64,000 nt of DNA from Mucilaginibacter agri (GCF_009928685.1 NZ_WWEO01000041.1:124001-188000); one strand, 5' to 3'; shown: positions 54,178-63,486, counted from the stretch's first letter. Numbers and translations are program-made. Notes: generated from the letters alone by a model not told the origin.

Positions 54178-55422
54178 TCAAATGCGGCGCTTCAGAGTGA
54201 TGATATAGCGGTAGCGTTTGTTATTTCGAAATATATCGAGGATCAAGCTTCTGTCGGCACCCGATTTAAACATATTGTCTATGTCTTGTATGCGCATTTC
54301 GGCCACGGGTCTAAAATTAATCGCCAATATGGCATCATCTCTTTGCAATCCGGCCATATCCCCCGCCGACCCTGGCTCTACACGATTAATAATGATGGCC
54401 TTCAGATCGTCGCCCGCGGCAAAATATTCGAGGCCACTCATATCGTGTTCGAAGGCTTTGCCAAAGTCGTTACCGGGCTTTACATACATAGCACTATTTG
54501 TATAATCAATAATCAGCGTAAAGCGTTTTAAAATACCCAAGCCTAGGTTGCCATCCCTTGGCACAAGTCTGGGTTCATTTTTTGATGTGTCCGTCAGAGT
54601 AAATGATGTGACTACATTTTTAAAGGAGTATTTGCCAATGTCAATCCTATCAACCCTGCTTATAAGGCCCGTGACTGGCCCTGTTAAGCCCACGCCCAGA
54701 TTACCGACTATAAATTTTTGCGGTAGTGTATTATTTTTTACCATGTTTTCGAGCATAAGCGGATGCCCGGCGCCGAGATCTATAATCAACTTGGCCTTCT
54801 TCTCAGTGTTATCAGCCAGCTTAACCCACGTTTGCATATAGGGCTTCCCCTCCTCAATGGTAATGGGGATTTTATATCCGCGTTTAAATTCTTTTAAATA
54901 ACCCGGGCGGGCAACCGTCATGGTGCTGTCGAAAAAGTTAAACTTAACTGCAAGGCCATTGAAAAAATCATAGCCAATAAGTCCCTGTATAGACATACCG
55001 GCGTAATTAGACAGCCCAAAATGATCTTTCTTCAGTATCGCTGCCGAGAGGTTTTGTCCTTTTATTCCGTTGATATTAAAGTTAAGCCCCGAACTTACCG
55101 TTGCATCAAAATCGTCGCCAGTACCCAGGCCCGATAGTTTAATGAGACGCTTGCTTTGCAAGCCAATAGAATCGGCAAGGGAAGGGTCGGTAATAATGAT
55201 GATGCCAACCCCGCTATCTATAATAAAATTGTAGGGCCCTTTACCATCAATGGTGGTTTTTACCACCACCATATTGCGTATCATTTTAAATGGTACGCTT
55301 ATTTTTTTCTTGTTGGCCGGCAGTTCAAAGAATTGCGCTTTGGCTCCTGCTATGCTAATGGCAAAAACTAAAACAAGCATACAGGCCCGCAGACGCGATA
55401 TATTACAAAGGTTAAATAACAA
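54178..55422 (-). CDS. Retropepsin-like aspartyl protease with PDZ domain
   Basis: A secreted protein of about 414 residues. Two aspartyl-protease lobes: YNFIIDSGVGIIII (about residue 70) and LIIDLGAGHPLML (about residue 215), followed by a PDZ domain (VEPGSAGDMAGLQRDDAILAI). A signal peptide lies at the N-terminus. The start is uncertain: a TTG at 55422 gives a basic n-region before the hydrophobic core, an ATG at 55380 gives a shorter signal without charge, and a TTG at 55491 would overlap the divergent gene and is rejected. The second lobe has DLG in place of DTG/DSG. Confidence 0.85.
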   Translation of the reverse strand: MLFNLCNISRLRACMLVLVFAISIAGAKAQFFELPANKKKISVPFKMIRNMVVVKTTIDGKGPYNFIIDSGVGIIIITDPSLADSIGLQSKRLIKLSGLGTGDDFDATVSSGLNFNINGIKGQNLSAAILKKDHFGLSNYAGMSIQGLIGYDFFNGLAVKFNFFDSTMTVARPGYLKEFKRGYKIPITIEEGKPYMQTWVKLADNTEKKAKLIIDLGAGHPLMLENMVKNNTLPQKFIVGNLGVGLTGPVTGLISRVDRIDIGKYSFKNVVTSFTLTDTSKNEPRLVPRDGNLGLGILKRFTLIIDYTNSAMYVKPGNDFGKAFEHDMSGLEYFAAGDDLKAIIINRVEPGSAGDMAGLQRDDAILAINFRPVAEMRIQDIDNMFKSGADRSLILDIFRNNKRYRYIITLKRRI

Positions 55423-55482
55423 TTTATGGTTATAATTGGAAGTTAAAATTACATAAACATATACCTTAATAACAAATATTAT

Positions 55483-56808
55483 ATGCTGCAAAAACCGCTT
55501 AAATGGCTGACGCTTACCTTTTTCATTTGCCTTACGCTAAACATCTGTTATGCTGGTGGTATCAAGAAACGCAAGATCAAAAAGCTTTTTAAACAGTCTG
55601 CCTTATTTAATACTCACTTTACCGGCTTTGCCTTATATGATATTGATGATCAAAAAACAATTTATGAACTAAATGCCGATCATTATTTTACCCCGGCATC
55701 TAATACTAAACTGTTTACGTTTTATACTTGCTTAAAGATGCTTGGCGATTCGATCCCCGCTTTACGCTACGCAACTCAGGGCGACTCCCTGTTTTTTTGG
55801 GGAACAGGCGACCCATCTTTTTTGCACTCCGATTTAAAAGGTACTAACGCTTACGCTCTCTTAAAAAATTCAAACAAAAAATTGTTCTTCTGCTCAGGCC
55901 AATATCAAAACGATGTTTACGGTGCCGGCTGGGCCTGGGACGATTACAATGACTACTACCAAGCCGAGATTAGCGAATTACCAATCGAAGATAACCTCGT
56001 TAATATTTATACCGACGCCGATGGAAAGTTGCAAACAAGTCCCAGCCGCTTTAAACAGTTTTTAACCTTAGACAGCAACTACCACCCCTTTCGTTACAAA
56101 ATAAAACGAGATTTTTTGCACAACACACTTATCTACCCGGCAATGCCTGCTCCGAAAGGGTTTAGGCAATCTGTGCCCTGGCAAACGAGCCCGGGTTTAA
56201 CAAGAGAGCTGTTGGAAGACACCTTGCACAAAACCGTAGAATGGTTTAAGAAGCCTTTACCTGCCGATGCCAAAACTATCTACAACACAAATGCCGATAC
56301 AGTTTACCGTCACATGCTGCAACCCAGCGACAATTTTATTGCCGAACAATTGTTACTCGTATGCTCGGCAAAGAAGTTCGGGTATCTGAATTCTGACTCG
56401 GTAAGAGAGTATTCCGTTCGAAACTATCTGGCCGATCTGCCTGATAAACCGCAATGGAATGATGGATCGGGCCTATCAAGATTAAATCTTTTTACACCAA
56501 GAAGCATTATCGTGTTGTTGAATAAAATATTGAGCGAAGTAAAAGACGAGCAGTTATTGCATAGTATGCTGCCTGCCGGCGGCGTTACAGGCACATTGAA
56601 GTCGGCCTATAAAACGGATAATGGCCAGCCCTTTGTTTGGAGTAAAACTGGCTCTTTATCAAACAACTATAACCAAAGCGGCTATGTAGTAACCCGCAAG
56701 GGCCGCAGGCTTGCTTATAGTTTCATGAATAATAATTATATTGATAGTACCCGAACTATTCGCGACGAAATGGCTCGGGTGATTACTTATATTCACGATA
56801 ATTTTTAA
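55483..56808 (+). CDS. dacB: D-alanyl-D-alanine carboxypeptidase/endopeptidase (PBP4 family, S13)
   Basis: A 441-residue periplasmic penicillin-binding protein. Signal peptide to CYA, then the SxxK motif as PASNTKLFTF (Ser73, Lys76), an SxN equivalent in GSGLSRLNLFT, and KTG in VWSKTGSLSNNYNQSGYV. It cuts D-Ala-D-Ala ends or cross-links of peptidoglycan. It is divergent from the aspartyl protease gene, sharing a region of about 60-100 bases, and is followed after 4 bases by a lipoprotein gene in the same operon. Confidence 0.93.
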   Translation: MLQKPLKWLTLTFFICLTLNICYAGGIKKRKIKKLFKQSALFNTHFTGFALYDIDDQKTIYELNADHYFTPASNTKLFTFYTCLKMLGDSIPALRYATQGDSLFFWGTGDPSFLHSDLKGTNAYALLKNSNKKLFFCSGQYQNDVYGAGWAWDDYNDYYQAEISELPIEDNLVNIYTDADGKLQTSPSRFKQFLTLDSNYHPFRYKIKRDFLHNTLIYPAMPAPKGFRQSVPWQTSPGLTRELLEDTLHKTVEWFKKPLPADAKTIYNTNADTVYRHMLQPSDNFIAEQLLLVCSAKKFGYLNSDSVREYSVRNYLADLPDKPQWNDGSGLSRLNLFTPRSIIVLLNKILSEVKDEQLLHSMLPAGGVTGTLKSAYKTDNGQPFVWSKTGSLSNNYNQSGYVVTRKGRRLAYSFMNNNYIDSTRTIRDEMARVITYIHDNF

Positions 56809-56812
56809 CCTT

Positions 56813-57229
56813 ATGAAAATTGTTCCTGTGCTGGTAATTGCGCTGGCCCTTACAGCTTGCAAGTCTCAAAAAGAAACCCGTGTTAAATGCGGCAGCGTAA
56901 TTTGCACCAACGAGTTTGTGATGATCCCCGTTAATGTAATTGCTACCAAAAGCAGCGCAATAGAATTTAAAACCTACAAAGTAATTAACCTGGCTACCGG
57001 CAAGGAACTCAAAAACACTGGCTGGGCAGGCAAAACAAACCCCAACACGGTTATTGTAGCCGACGATGGCCACCGCCGCGATTTTCCCGAAAAAGGTGCC
57101 GATCTACAGTTACAGGTAATCCGGAAAGACGACCGCGTTGTTAAAGTGGACTACAAAGTTTCGGGCGGACCATGCTCATGCCATGTGAGCAAACTAAGCG
57201 GGCCTGATGAAATAGATCTGGATCAATAA
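56813..57229 (+). CDS. Small lipoprotein, unknown function
   Basis: A 138-residue lipoprotein: MKIVPVLVIALALTACKSQ with a lipidated Cys16. The mature part has four further cysteines (KCGSVICTN and GGPCSCHV), suggesting one or two disulfides, in a beta-rich sequence. It starts 4 bases after the PBP4-type gene, so it may act with it in the envelope. I recognise no family. Confidence 0.82.
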   Translation: MKIVPVLVIALALTACKSQKETRVKCGSVICTNEFVMIPVNVIATKSSAIEFKTYKVINLATGKELKNTGWAGKTNPNTVIVADDGHRRDFPEKGADLQLQVIRKDDRVVKVDYKVSGGPCSCHVSKLSGPDEIDLDQ

Positions 57230-57571
57230 TTAGTTTTGAAGGAGTGAGTTGCGAATTAGTGAATGGCAGCTCTTGCAATTCCTCAGTAAGCCTATTTATT
57301 GTTGGCTTTAGTAAACAAGCTTATTTGAATCACTTCAATCAAACAAATTCGCATTCCATTTTACAACATTTCTCGTTTTGGTTTCAAATCACAGCGAAAA
57401 TTAAGTGCGTTCTATAAATTCTGACTGAAACAACCTATTTTAAGGGAAGCAAACGATTTAGGTTCTTCTCGGGGCGTCATTCACCCAAACAAAAACCCCT
57501 ATATACAGCAAAGCCCCTGATGGGCAGGGGACTTTTACTAACCAATTATAAACCTAAATTATGAGAAGAGC
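57230..57571. other. Intergenic stretch with hairpin
   Basis: No gene. A 6-bp GC hairpin (CCCCTG / CAGGGG, 57514-57530) is followed by ACTTTT on the plus strand and GCTTT on the minus strand. It may end both the lipoprotein operon and the tRNA-like transcript. The remainder shows nothing I can name. Confidence 0.5.
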
Positions 57572-57685
57572 TGTTGGGGAAGGATTCGAACCTTCACAGA
57601 GTGGTTAGTCAGCCGAAACTGATTTCCCAAATTCTCCGCCACCGGGACAAGGAGGTGTGTCTGCCAAAAATTTCACCACCCAACA
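57572..57685 (-). tRNA. tRNA-like gene with extended variable arm
   Basis: The minus strand folds as a class II tRNA. Acceptor TGTTGGG / CCCAACA (7 bp, perfect), T8 G9, D-arm GTG..CAC with the loop AAATTTTTGGCAGA, T-arm GAAGG-TTCGAAT-CCTTC (perfect). The anticodon arm would be CCTCC-TTGTCCC-GGTGG with one T-T mismatch, giving GTC with C37, which is unusual. The variable arm is about 43 bases, closed by CGGAG / CTCTG and holding an inner TCAG / CTGA hairpin. Total 114 bases, longer than normal. The next base is G and no CCA is encoded. It may be an aberrant tRNA or a tRNA-derived RNA. Confidence 0.5.
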
Positions 57686-57733
57686 TTGTATTTTTGTTTT
57701 AAGAACGAGCTGTCATTTCCGACTTGCTTGATA

Positions 57734-57764
57734 CAAATTTAACTGCAAGAATGATTTCTTGCAA
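57734..57764 (-). promoter_or_regulatory. Promoter of the tRNA-like gene
   Basis: On the minus strand TTG (57762-57764), 20 bases, TAAATTTG (57734-57741): a complete match. Transcription would start near 57727, about 40 bases before the tRNA-like 5' end, with no other gene downstream on that strand. Confidence 0.7.
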
Positions 57765-57823
57765 ATATTTCAACAAAAATATTTTATTTTTATCTAAAAT
57801 TTAATTAGACTTGTGATTAAATA

Positions 57824-58315
57824 ATGAATTCAAAATTTATGCCCCACAAAAAAGCTCAAAATTTAGAAATTGATAATCTCGATATTCAGATTTTATCAAT
57901 ATTGATGAACAATGCGACAACTCCATACACGGAGATTGCAAAGGAGTTAATTGTATCGGGTGGCACCATCCACGTGCGGATGAAGAAATTGGAGGAGATG
58001 GGTGTAATTAAAGGTGCCAGCCTCGAAGTTGATCCTCAGAAACTGGGTTTTGACATTACGGCCTTCTTAGGTATATACCTGGAAAAAGGCTCGCAATACA
58101 ATGAAGCCGTTAAACGCCTTAAAGAAATTAAGGAAATTGTTGAACTTTATTATACCACGGGCAGCTGGAGTATCTTTGCCAAAATTGTTTGCCATGATAC
58201 CACCCACCTGCGCGAAGTATTAAACGAGCGTATACAAAGCGTACCTGGTATACAACGTACCGAAACCTTTATCTCTTTAGAAGAAAGCGTAAAAAGGCAG
58301 ATTAGTTTAGACTAA
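57824..58315 (+). CDS. Lrp/AsnC family transcriptional regulator
   Basis: A 163-residue regulator. The N-terminal winged helix-turn-helix (LDIQILSILMNNATTPYTEIAK, then VSGGTIHVRMKKLEEMGVI) and the C-terminal RAM ligand-binding domain (FDITAFLGIYLEKG to GSWSIFAKIVC) are both present. Lrp-type proteins form octamers that respond to amino acids. The starts at 57824 and 57839 are both possible; the first is kept. It is convergent with tex, whose stop lies 1 base away. Confidence 0.93.
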   Translation: MNSKFMPHKKAQNLEIDNLDIQILSILMNNATTPYTEIAKELIVSGGTIHVRMKKLEEMGVIKGASLEVDPQKLGFDITAFLGIYLEKGSQYNEAVKRLKEIKEIVELYYTTGSWSIFAKIVCHDTTHLREVLNERIQSVPGIQRTETFISLEESVKRQISLD

Positions 58316-58316
58316 C

Positions 58317-60557
58317 CTACCTGAATTTATTTTTTAACGCTGCAAGCTTACTTTGCATATCCATCTCAGGCTCCCTTTGTTGTGGTTTAGCCTGGGGCTG
58401 TGATGCTTTTTTCGGTCTGTTTTCTGATGGTTCTGCAGATTTCATTGATAATGAGATCCTTTTACGATTTACATCAACCTCGGTAACCGTTACCATTACT
58501 TGCTGATGTACTTTTAATACTTCGTTAGGATCTTTTATAAAACGGTTGGTAATCTGGCTCAGGTGTACCAACCCATCCTGGTGAACGCCGATATCAACAA
58601 AGGCTCCAAAGTTGGTAATATTGGTTACGATGCCCGGCAGCTTCATTCCTGTTTTTAAATCATTTATAGTATTGACGCCTTCGGTAAAGCTGAAGGCTTC
58701 AAACTTCTCACGGGGGTCTAATCCCGGTTTGGCCAACTCGGCTATAATATCATTTAGGGTTGGCAAACCTACGGTTTCTGTAATGTACTGTTTAAGCGGG
58801 ATGCTGGCGCGTAATTTACTATCGCTCATTAAATCGCTTACAGAACATTTCATATCCTTAGCCATTTGCTCAACCAAAGCATAACGCTCAGGGTGAACAG
58901 CGCTTGCGTCGAGCGGGTTTTCCGCGTGGCGAATGCGCAGGAAGCCTGCAGCCTGTTCGTAAGCCTTATCACCCAAGCGGGCTACTTTTTTCAGTTGCTC
59001 CCGTTTTTTAAATGCTCCGTTCTGATTACGGTAGTCTACAATATTTTGCGCCAGTTGTGGGCCAAGTCCCGATACGTAGGCCAGGATCTGCTTAGAAGCG
59101 GTATTCAATTCAACACCTACTGCGTTAACGCAACTGATCACGGTGTCATCCAAAGATGTTTGCAATTTATTCTGATCAACATCGTGTTGGTATTGGCCAA
59201 CACCTATCGATTTGGGATCTATCTTTACCAGCTCTGCCAACGGATCCATTAATCTTCGACCGATTGACACCGCACCCCGTACGGTAACATCCTGCTCAGG
59301 AAATTCCTCACGGGCCACATCAGAGGCAGAGTAAATAGAAGCGCCGCTTTCATTTACCATTACCATGGTGATGCCGCTTAGGTTCAGGTTCTTTACAAAA
59401 AGCTCTGTTTCGCGGCCGGCTGTTCCATTGCCTATTGCGATGGCCTCGGTTTGATATTTCTCTACCAAGTGACGCAATGTTTTCTCGGCTTCCTTCTGCT
59501 GGCCGGCGCCCGTGTGCGGAAATATTGCAGTATACTCCAGCAGCATTCCCTGCTCGTTCAATACAACTACTTTGCACCCCGTACGGAAACCCGGGTCAAT
59601 GGCAATTAATCGTTTCTGCCCTAGTGGTGCAGCCAGTAGTAACTGACGTGCATTCTCGGCAAATACGCGGATAGCTTCTTCGTCGGCTTTCTTTTTAGTA
59701 AGCAGGCGAATCTCTGTCTCCATTGATGGTTTTAGCAGGCGTTTATAGCTATCGCCAACAGCCAACTTAACCTGGGTTGATGCGGCGTTATTGCCCGTTA
59801 CAAATGCGTTCTCTAATAAATAGATAGCATCCTCTTCCTGTGGCTGAATATCGAGATACAGGATCTCTTCCTTCTCGGCACGACGCATAGCCAGTACACG
59901 GTGCGATGGCGCGGCCGACAATGGCTCGGTCCAGTCGAAATAATCTTTGTATTTAATACCGGCTTCTTCTTTACCCGGAATAACCTTTGACTGGAAAGTT
60001 CCTTTGTTTAAAAACAGCTCACGCATTTTGGCGCGTGCCTCTGCGTTTTCGCTGATCACCTCGGCAATGATATCCCTTGCGCCCGCTAATGCCTCTGCGC
60101 TGTTGTTTACGCCTTTCTCGGCATCGATATAAGTCGCAGCGTCCAGTTCCGGATCACCTTTACCTTGCGCCAATAGTAAATCAGCTAAAGGTTGTAAACC
60201 TTTTTCGCGGGCCACGCTAGCGCGGGTTTTACGTTTAGGGCGATATGGCAGATAAATATCTTCCAGAGCCACCATCGTTTCGGCCTCGTTCACGAGTTTC
60301 TCTAGCTCCGGTGTAAGCTTGCCCAGTTCGGTCAACGATTTAAGGATGGCTTCGCGGCGTTTATCGAGCTCGCGCAATTGCAGCACACGGTCGCGGATGG
60401 TAGCCACCTGCACCTCATCGAGGCTGCCGGTAAGCTCTTTACGGTAACGCGAAATAAATGGTACTGTAGCGCCCTCGTCAAGCAATCCAACCGTAGTGGC
60501 CACCTGTTTAGAGGAAATAGAAAGTTCTTGCGCTATCTTAATATGATGATCTAACAT
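58317..60557 (-). CDS. tex: Tex family S1 RNA-binding protein
   Basis: A 746-residue Tex protein. In order: N-terminal Tex domain (ATVPFISRYRKELTGSLDEVQ), YqgF/RNase H-like domain (LIAIDPGFRTGCKVVVL), two helix-hairpin-helix regions (LGPQLAQNIVDYRNQNGAFKKR), and a C-terminal S1 domain (GIVTNITNFGAFVDIGVHQDGLVH), ending in a charged tail. It binds nucleic acid and affects transcription and RNA metabolism. Full length. Confidence 0.96.
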   Translation of the reverse strand: MLDHHIKIAQELSISSKQVATTVGLLDEGATVPFISRYRKELTGSLDEVQVATIRDRVLQLRELDKRREAILKSLTELGKLTPELEKLVNEAETMVALEDIYLPYRPKRKTRASVAREKGLQPLADLLLAQGKGDPELDAATYIDAEKGVNNSAEALAGARDIIAEVISENAEARAKMRELFLNKGTFQSKVIPGKEEAGIKYKDYFDWTEPLSAAPSHRVLAMRRAEKEEILYLDIQPQEEDAIYLLENAFVTGNNAASTQVKLAVGDSYKRLLKPSMETEIRLLTKKKADEEAIRVFAENARQLLLAAPLGQKRLIAIDPGFRTGCKVVVLNEQGMLLEYTAIFPHTGAGQQKEAEKTLRHLVEKYQTEAIAIGNGTAGRETELFVKNLNLSGITMVMVNESGASIYSASDVAREEFPEQDVTVRGAVSIGRRLMDPLAELVKIDPKSIGVGQYQHDVDQNKLQTSLDDTVISCVNAVGVELNTASKQILAYVSGLGPQLAQNIVDYRNQNGAFKKREQLKKVARLGDKAYEQAAGFLRIRHAENPLDASAVHPERYALVEQMAKDMKCSVSDLMSDSKLRASIPLKQYITETVGLPTLNDIIAELAKPGLDPREKFEAFSFTEGVNTINDLKTGMKLPGIVTNITNFGAFVDIGVHQDGLVHLSQITNRFIKDPNEVLKVHQQVMVTVTEVDVNRKRISLSMKSAEPSENRPKKASQPQAKPQQREPEMDMQSKLAALKNKFR

Positions 60558-60744
60558 TTGGGGTCAATTTTAAAAAATGCAAAGTTGGGCGTATAAGTAC
60601 AGAAGTCAAAATTATTTTTACGTTAAAATAGTGGGAAGGGTTGTCCCCATGGTTGTCGGTTGTCTGCTATCAGTTGCCAGTAAAAAACTGTAAAGTTCGA
60701 GCTTATTTTCTGACAACAGACAAGCGACAACGGATAACCAATCT

Positions 60745-60752
60745 TATCTTTG
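60745..60752 (+). promoter_or_regulatory. -7 element adjoining a start codon
   Basis: TATCTTTG, identical to the pdeM -7 element, with only six bases between it and the ATG at 60759. It implies a leaderless or nearly leaderless mRNA. No -33 TTG at the usual spacing. Confidence 0.5.
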
Positions 60753-60758
60753 CCATCA

Positions 60759-60980
60759 ATGGATCAGTACGCACAACGAATGTATGAAATGAAGCTCACG
60801 GATATCTACAACAACTCGAGCTGGATACCCGATGAGATTTCTTTGCCTGATTTTATAGCGCTCTTCCCCGTAGAGTTTAAAAATGATGTAGCCATCCGAC
60901 CCGACAAACCGAAAGATTTTGATTTAGACCGAGATACTTATTTGGCGATAATGGTTGCTTTTAGGCAGGCGTTTAGTTGA
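60759..60980 (+). CDS. Small acidic protein of unknown function
   Basis: A 73-residue soluble protein starting MDQYAQRMYEMKLTDIYN, with SWIPDEISLPDFIALFPVEF and a Pro/Asp-rich middle. No signal, membrane span or known motif. The ATG at 60759 is chosen over a TTG at 60750, which lies inside the -7 element. Probably monocistronic. Confidence 0.65.
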   Translation: MDQYAQRMYEMKLTDIYNNSSWIPDEISLPDFIALFPVEFKNDVAIRPDKPKDFDLDRDTYLAIMVAFRQAFS

Positions 60981-61073
60981 TTGGGACGTAAGGTTTGCAA
61001 CCCATATGGTGGATGCTCCTGGTATAAAAGTTTAAGCGTAGACGCTTAAACTGGCGGTTGTAAGAACTTTCCT

Positions 61074-62252
61074 CTACAAATAACTCAACCACCAATCCTT
61101 CCGTCGCTCCTTCACTTTCATAAACCAGCGGCAAGGGAAGTATAGAATAAACACAATGATGATCCATATCAAATAGATCACTGGCAAATCGAAACCCCAA
61201 CCTTTAGGGACACTCATGCCCGCCTCTTGTAATTGTTTTACCGTGAAGCCCAGAGATAACGCAACTATAACCTGCGATACATGTACCAGGTAAATATGCG
61301 GCACATAGTAAAAGAACGGCACACGGCCGTATACCGTAAAGATTCGAGTAAGCCAATTGTTGGTATACTCTAAGCCCGCAAGTGCTAGTATGGAGATACC
61401 AAGCGTCATGAGCAGATAAAGCAGCGATGGCGGGTATTTCTGGCATTTAATTACCGCCAGTATGTTTTTCCACCATACATGCTGCTGCTCCCAAGGGAAA
61501 GGGTCGCCATAAATGTTAAACACGCGCAGCACCAGAAAAAGTGCCAGGCAGCCTAATCCTATTTTTACAAACAAAGCCTGCCTTGCATGAGGCTCCAGTT
61601 TAAAGAAGGTGCCGAACCCGTAGCCAGCAGCCATTACGCCAATCCACGGAACAATTGGATAGAGCAAGAAAGCACCTTCGTATTGATTGATCTGATAAAA
61701 GCCCTGCTCGTGCAGTATCAACCACACTAATTGGAAATGGCCAAGGGAGCTCGACTTAATACTATCCAGTGAATTATGCCCGAAGATGAGTATCAAGCCA
61801 ATTATGGCAATAGTACCGGGTTTGAGGTTGAGCCATATCAAGAAAGCTAAAAACAGCATGCTGCACGCGATAGCCCATATTACCTGTGCAAACAGCATAT
61901 GGAAACCAACATCTAAAGTCCATCCAAATTCGATAATAGTAAACTCTAACAACAACAACCACAGGCCCCGCCTAAGTAAAAAGCCCGCAGCAGCATTTTT
62001 ATTAGTTCGCCGGGATAATGACAGGAAGGCACTTGTTCCCGATAAAAAAACAAACGTCGGAGCGCAGAAATGCGTTATCCACCGGGTAAGAAAAAGCCAG
62101 GGTGTGGTTTTACTCAAATCGAGCGGATCAAAGGGCACATTGGTATAAAAATCACGCACGTGGTCGAGCGCCATGATCACCATGATTATACCCCGAAGGG
62201 TATCTATCGACCGGATCCGTTGTTTAACTGCGGTGGTTAGGGTTGCTTCCAT
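61074..62252 (-). CDS. Membrane acyltransferase-like protein (DUF1624/HGSNAT type)
   Basis: A 392-residue membrane protein with about ten hydrophobic segments. The family start RIRSIDTLRGIIMVIMALDHVRDFY holds the conserved Asp and His of heparan-alpha-glucosaminide N-acetyltransferase relatives, followed by ITHFCAPTFVFLSGTSAFL. Such proteins transfer acetyl groups across a membrane to sugars; the substrate here is unknown. The ATG at 62252 is used, since the upstream extension is AT-rich and has no support. Confidence 0.88.
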   Translation of the reverse strand: MEATLTTAVKQRIRSIDTLRGIIMVIMALDHVRDFYTNVPFDPLDLSKTTPWLFLTRWITHFCAPTFVFLSGTSAFLSLSRRTNKNAAAGFLLRRGLWLLLLEFTIIEFGWTLDVGFHMLFAQVIWAIACSMLFLAFLIWLNLKPGTIAIIGLILIFGHNSLDSIKSSSLGHFQLVWLILHEQGFYQINQYEGAFLLYPIVPWIGVMAAGYGFGTFFKLEPHARQALFVKIGLGCLALFLVLRVFNIYGDPFPWEQQHVWWKNILAVIKCQKYPPSLLYLLMTLGISILALAGLEYTNNWLTRIFTVYGRVPFFYYVPHIYLVHVSQVIVALSLGFTVKQLQEAGMSVPKGWGFDLPVIYLIWIIIVFILYFPCRWFMKVKERRKDWWLSYL

Positions 62253-62587
62253 AATATTCAGGTAATTGAATATAAGGATATTATGCAATATGCAAGGGGC
62301 TCCTGGGTGATTTATTTATGGTGAAGATTGTTGTTGATATACCAGATCATGTAAGTTTATTGAGCCAGGCAAGCATTTCTCAACATAAATAATAATCAGT
62401 TTTCACTAGGACAGGTGCCGGAGTTTTATGTTAGCCAGTGGATGTACTTTCTTTTTTCTCTCAAAAAAGAAAGTACCAAAGAAAAAAATATTGGCTGCTC
62501 AATTTTCTATTTAATGGATGTGCCGGGGTATGTAGCTATCCGAAAATGTGTTTTTTTACCGGGAGACCCTTAACCGCCCAAATAAAA
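62253..62587. other. Intergenic stretch with perfect hairpin
   Basis: No gene. It contains a perfect 14-bp inverted repeat (GTACTTTCTTTTTT / AAAAAAGAAAGTAC, 62444-62457 and 62463-62476, loop CTCTC). The hairpin is followed by CAAAGAAAAAAA, a form I recall as a common intergenic element in related genomes. Confidence 0.6.
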
Positions 62588-63460
62588 TTATTTGCTCACA
62601 ACCCAATTACCACTCTTGTCATAAGCCAAATAAAACCAATGCTCACTTGAAAATACAACTTGCGAACTCGCGTTTTTGATTGTTATGCTATATTTTCTGA
62701 AATTATTCTGCGACAGTGAACGATAAAATGTTTCCGGTAACAAACAAAATCCATATAAAGGATTGGGAGCCGTATCATAATCCCAAAACAACTCCGTGCT
62801 GGTGCCGAATTCAGATCCGTCATAATTTACCACCCGGCCGTCAATTTCGGTAAGGTTGCCCTGCGTAAATTTGTACAGTAAAGTTTGAGTCCCTCTCCAA
62901 AAAATCTTAGTTACGCTCTTTTGTAATATACCTTTGCTATCGTAGGTAAACACAGTAGTATCTAAAGGCACTTTGACACCCGAGCTATAAGTAGTAACCT
63001 TTACCAATTTCTTCCCGGAGAAGGTCAATGTTGCAGGATCTTGTTGCGGCGTGCCCCAAAAAGGATCTCCGAAATTTTTTTTAGAAACTACAACCGAATT
63101 TTTTGAATAGTCTAAAGTATCTCCAAGTTTTTTAATAAAAAAAGCACCTGAATATCCTGTGGCTGAGGAAAGCGAAAGCCACAAACCAAGCTTTTTTGTT
63201 AGATGACCCTGTGAATCGTAGCTCAACCTCATAGAATCAGCTTCGAAAGGGATATCTATTCCGTCAGTAAAACGATTCCAGGTTGGCTCTATAATGTCCT
63301 TATAAGAAATGCTTTTAATCTTCGATGTTGGAAATATCGCACTTTCATCTATTGGTGAATCTATAGAATCTTTTTTGCAACCCGTTGATATAGACAATGC
63401 AAATGAGATTGCAATTAAAATAACGCCAAAAAATGAGAGTCGGCTTGGTTGAATTAGCAT
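62588..63460 (-). CDS. Lipoprotein with RHS-like sequence segments
   Basis: A 290-residue lipoprotein. The ATG at 63460 gives the lipoprotein signal ending SISTGC, and a -7 element at 63479-63486 sits just before it, against the longer frame at 63589. The mature part has short YDSQGHLTKKLG and YDSKGILQKSV units resembling the beta-strand repeats of RHS/YD-type or DUF4595-like lipoproteins. Surface location likely, function unknown. Confidence 0.82.
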   Translation of the reverse strand: MLIQPSRLSFFGVILIAISFALSISTGCKKDSIDSPIDESAIFPTSKIKSISYKDIIEPTWNRFTDGIDIPFEADSMRLSYDSQGHLTKKLGLWLSLSSATGYSGAFFIKKLGDTLDYSKNSVVVSKKNFGDPFWGTPQQDPATLTFSGKKLVKVTTYSSGVKVPLDTTVFTYDSKGILQKSVTKIFWRGTQTLLYKFTQGNLTEIDGRVVNYDGSEFGTSTELFWDYDTAPNPLYGFCLLPETFYRSLSQNNFRKYSITIKNASSQVVFSSEHWFYLAYDKSGNWVVSK

Positions 63461-63478
63461 TTGTGATAAGGCTTTCTT

Positions 63479-63486
63479 CAAAAATA
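63479..63486 (-). promoter_or_regulatory. -7 element for the lipoprotein gene
   Basis: On the minus strand TATTTTTG matches TAnnTTTG, 18 bases before the start codon at 63460. It would place the transcription start near 63472. Confidence 0.5.

Noticed and set aside
57572..57685. tRNA-like gene as a phage or island attachment site
   Set aside because: No integrase or repeated tRNA end was found within the window.
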